In this document: positions 60,020 to 64,000 of the stretch, piece by piece
Layout: every line of letters begins with the position of its first letter
Position numbering within the stretch: the stretch's first letter is position 1
Assembly: GCA_964006375.1 (NCBI GenBank)
Contig: OZ023267.1
Coordinates: 21,697,739-21,761,738 of the forward strand
Direction: 5' to 3'
From: Tillus elongatus
Lineage: Eukaryota > Arthropoda > Insecta > Coleoptera > Cleridae
Length of the DNA stretch: 64,000 nt
Made by a program: the position numbers and the translations under genes
Notes under the pieces: model-generated
Database searches by the model: none
What the model was told of the DNA's origin: nothing
The model's input: the letters and a program-made list of their open reading frames with translations, nothing else

Positions 60020-61130
60020 AATTTTAAGAATGTTTCAAAAACTTCTGAATATGTGAGAAAAACGTTTAATACAAAGTATGACCTCCACGTTGAGTAATTA
60101 CAGCTCTACGTTTATTGCTCATAGACACAATGAGATTGTCAGGGTCTTCTTGTAGTAAACGTGCCCACTCTGCTGTCAGAAGCTCCTGGAATGTAAACGC
60201 ATTGTGAATGTTGCTCATATGTGGAGTAATTCTTCGTTAAGGCATATACTAGACATGTTCTATCGGATACAGGTCCGGAAACTTTGCTGGCCATGGTAAA
60301 ATTTCAATCACCGCGTTATCTAGCCAGTTGGTTACAATGCGCGCGGTATGTGGACGGGCATTATAATGCATTAGGTGGAAGTTTTGACCAACAGCGCCTG
60401 CAAATGTACGCAAGATAGCTGAGCTGCTAAAAAGCGATTTGGAAAATGAGTTCGGTTCTGCCACTAATAATTATTCCGCCCCATGCCATTATTGTACCAC
60501 CTCTGTATGGGTACACATCCTGAATACGTTTTAAGCGTTCCGCATTTCCAGATCGTCTCCACACCCTTATTCGACGAGAATCCGGATGGAAACAAACCTA
60601 GATTTATCTGTGAATAAAACTGTAGCCCAGTTATCTGCAGACCAATTCAGATAATTTTGGCACCAGTCCAATCTTGCAGCGCGATTGCGTCTGGAAATAG
60701 GTGGACATCTGAGTGGACGTCTACTAGAGAGGTTTGCTTCGTTAAGATGATTTCTTACAGTATCTCGGCTAATGGTTACATTATTCGCCCTTTGCAGAAT
60801 CGTAACCAATTAAGGTGCCGCAATTGTAGGCTGCCTTCTGGCAGTTAAAAATAAAAATTTATCCTGACCTGCCGTCGTAGAGCGTCCTCGTCCTGAATGT
60901 TGCTGGGCCAGACTGCCATTTTCCCTTAAACGCCTTTATAAACGATTTATCACACTTTGGGAAACACCCATCCGCTCAGCTACTTCATTCTGCCGCATGC
61001 CCGCTTGAAGAAGGCCTACCGCTCGTCTAAAGCCAAATGTCGCCGTTCCATGACAAGACAATATTTTTAATGCAGCCACTAAACAACAACTGAAGAATGG
61101 CTGAAGTCGAAACTAACTTCACCGGTACAT
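60020..61130 (-). pseudogene. Decayed Tc1-like transposase
   Basis: Minus strand. Near 61000-60850 lies an HTH remnant. 60809-60567 reads I-S-R-D-T-V-R-N-H-L and W-A-T-V-L-F-T-D-K-S-R-F (first Asp). 60464-60249 reads M-H-Y-N-A-R-P-H-T-A, where the usual second Asp is Tyr, and P-W-P-A-K-F-P-D-L-Y-P-I-E-H (third motif). Frameshifts lie between. Termini were not identified. Confidence 0.85.
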
Positions 61131-61316
61131 ATGAAAATTTTACTTTTATGATATATCGGGCTTATCAATTTTGATATCGTTTTAACTTTTTTTAACAACA
61201 GATGGTTTTATATTAAGTGATTGATTAAATACATGCACCGTCAGAGCAGTTTGACCAATTCCAAAATCAATTTGTTCCCTTTTTTGTATTATTTAAAAAT
61301 ATCCCTAGACTTTTCC

Positions 61317-61443
<127 letters not shown>

Positions 61444-61487
61444 GTGTGTGTTGTGCGCTCGCGCGCGTGTATGTGTGTGTCACACCG

Positions 61488-62371
61488 ATAACTCAAAAAT
61501 AATGGTCCGATTTTAATAAATTTGGCAAGTGCCTTTATTTTGCAAGTGGCTTGGTTAAAAATCCAGGAAAATGGGACCGGTTTTTACCGGAAAATGTTGC
61601 ATTTTATTTAGGAAATTTTATATCTCCGTAAATAACAAAGTTGTTATATATACCATATTTGGTACGCCGATTTAAATGATAAAACGTAAACTATTTACCA
61701 AAATTAAAATATGTAAATAAAGAGACACAAACGTTATAGGCATTTGAATTTAAATTTTCCTTTTAAAACGTCAAAGTCGCGATTTGAAACGTCCAAATTA
61801 CCACCATACATTGAGGCAAAGAACCCGAAACAAATACGGGTTATGTAGAGCAAATTCGCAAGAAGAGTGTTTTACAAACCTTTAAGTTTCAGCGTCAACC
61901 ATCATTGTCCTTCATTTTACTAAAACATTCCCAGAAATTTGATTTCAAATAGACCCTTTCTCTGATGCTTTGGCAGTACTTTTAGTTACAAAGTTTATTG
62001 TTTAATGGTCTGTAATTTTGAGCAAATTTTCGTAGAAAAAATTCGGTAATAAGAAGACCGCAACTTTTAAATGTTGAAAAGATTTCTTAAACTGAGCGCG
62101 AACTAGCACCCCAAGAACCCTTATCGGACTTACCCGCTAACGCCACCGCGGCAAAAACAGAATGGAAACATTCATACCCAAAAAGTCATTTTGTGAAATC
62201 TTTCCGTCGGAGGTAGGGACTAAGGTCCGGTACTCCCAGGGCGGGGAGTACAGTCTCACAGTACCTCGATATCCCACGGCACTACGGGGCCGTAAATGGG
62301 GTCTGCATGAGCATTTCCCCCTCCTGTAGAAAAAAAACCTTTATCCGGGGTTAATTTAGGATTTTATCTGT

Positions 62372-62376
<5 letters not shown>
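61488..62376 (+). repeat. Repeat A copy with a short insertion
   Basis: Shares AATGGTCCGATTTTAATAAA, TTTACCGGAAAATGTTG and CATTGTCCTTCATTTTACTA with the 63000-64000 copy. It is interrupted at about 62117-62339 by unrelated sequence. Confidence 0.85.
62117..62339 (+). mobile_element. ~220-bp insertion with A-tail (SINE or LINE end)
   Basis: GC-richer sequence, unlike its surroundings, splits a block that reads AGAACCCATATCCGGGG in another copy (63123). It ends in eight A. Flanks CCTTAT and CCTTTAT suggest a short target duplication. The family is unknown. Confidence 0.55.

Positions 62377-62454
<78 letters not shown>
62376..62454. repeat. (AT)n microsatellite
   Basis: About 79 bp. Confidence 0.97.
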
Positions 62455-62456
<2 letters not shown>

Positions 62457-62900
62457 AAAGAGCTTAAGGAATTTTTAATTGAAAAATGTTATTATTCAAT
62501 AGATGAATTTTGTAATGATGCACTACTGTGACAGATTCGATTGGTTGTTTTCATTTGAGCTGCTTTCTATATATTGTGTGTTTTTATTATATTGTTAGTC
62601 AGCTGTGTATTTATGTTTATATTGTTTTTTATATTGTTATTTATATATAGTTATACTAGTTACATATGCACTTATATTACTATTTGTTGTGAACTTATAT
62701 TTTTGTGTTTTTATCTTTTGACAACTTTTACTTTTATATGTTAACACTTTGCTTGTCAATAAGATTTTTATCTTTGGACAATAAAGCACCTATCTATAGG
62801 GTGAAGCAGTTCTAAATGTCAATATATTCGTTGTTATACAAAACACGAGAAAAATGGTATTATACGTTAATTATAGTGTTTTATAAAATTATTTTCACAC
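62455..62900. other. Unassigned AT-rich DNA
   Basis: No feature recognised. Confidence 0.5.

Positions 62901-64000
<1,100 letters not shown>

Overview
The window is animal, almost certainly insect, nuclear DNA. It is AT-rich, full of long (AT)n tracts and decayed transposons of typical insect families, and carries spaced exons of one conserved neuronal gene. The only host gene I can support is synaptotagmin 1 (Syt1), on the minus strand. Five coding exons with consensus splice sites and matching phases lie at 36082-35981, 31574-31432, 12100-12005, 11233-11039 and 2566-2390. They cover the luminal end, membrane anchor, linker and the complete C2A domain. The first coding exon(s) should lie to the right or beyond the window. 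The C2B exons lie beyond the left edge. Everything else is intronic repeat DNA.

Layout, left to right. 1-17 kb: a 71-bp minisatellite, a 1.3-kb mariner, a foldback element between AT tracts, a decayed LINE, a perfect 38-bp hairpin, a LINE chimera and trinucleotide tracts. 17-36 kb: Penelope-like endonuclease fragments, a 2.7-kb foldback element with a LINE inserted in one arm, a 1.5-kb TIR element, two decayed mariner-like transposases, a minus-strand LINE and a decayed hAT/ZBED-like transposase. 36-39 kb and 55.9-64 kb: copies of a dispersed repeat family (called repeat A here) with internal AT tracts, a tRNA-Pro-like pseudogene, a 2070-bp mariner-like transposon with an intact transposase and 411-bp TIRs, and a decayed Tc1-like element.

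The main item is a 16,745-bp Gypsy-type LTR retrotransposon at 39144-55888, inserted in the AT tract of a repeat A copy. Its two LTRs are 5222 bp each and I saw only one difference between them. Each LTR carries a TATA box with an initiator at the right spacing, five 112-bp tandem repeats and a leader without any ATG for about 870 nt. After the first ATG comes a strong splice donor, which is in phase with an acceptor at the start of gag. Gag and Pol overlap at a textbook -1 frameshift site: a GGGAAAC heptamer, a 7-nt spacer and an H-type pseudoknot. Pol starts with a G-patch-like motif, followed by protease, RT, RNase H and integrase, with one in-frame stop late in integrase. A 121-residue ORF with a strongly basic tail follows in the usual env position. 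The PBS is atypical, and the only good polypurine tract lies 855 bp upstream of the 3' LTR.

The read-through logic of the element would be: spliced RNA for Gag and, by frameshifting, Gag-Pol; unspliced RNA (with the PBS) as genome; and the extra basic ORF as a possible accessory factor. That scheme is inferred from sequence; no expression data were available.
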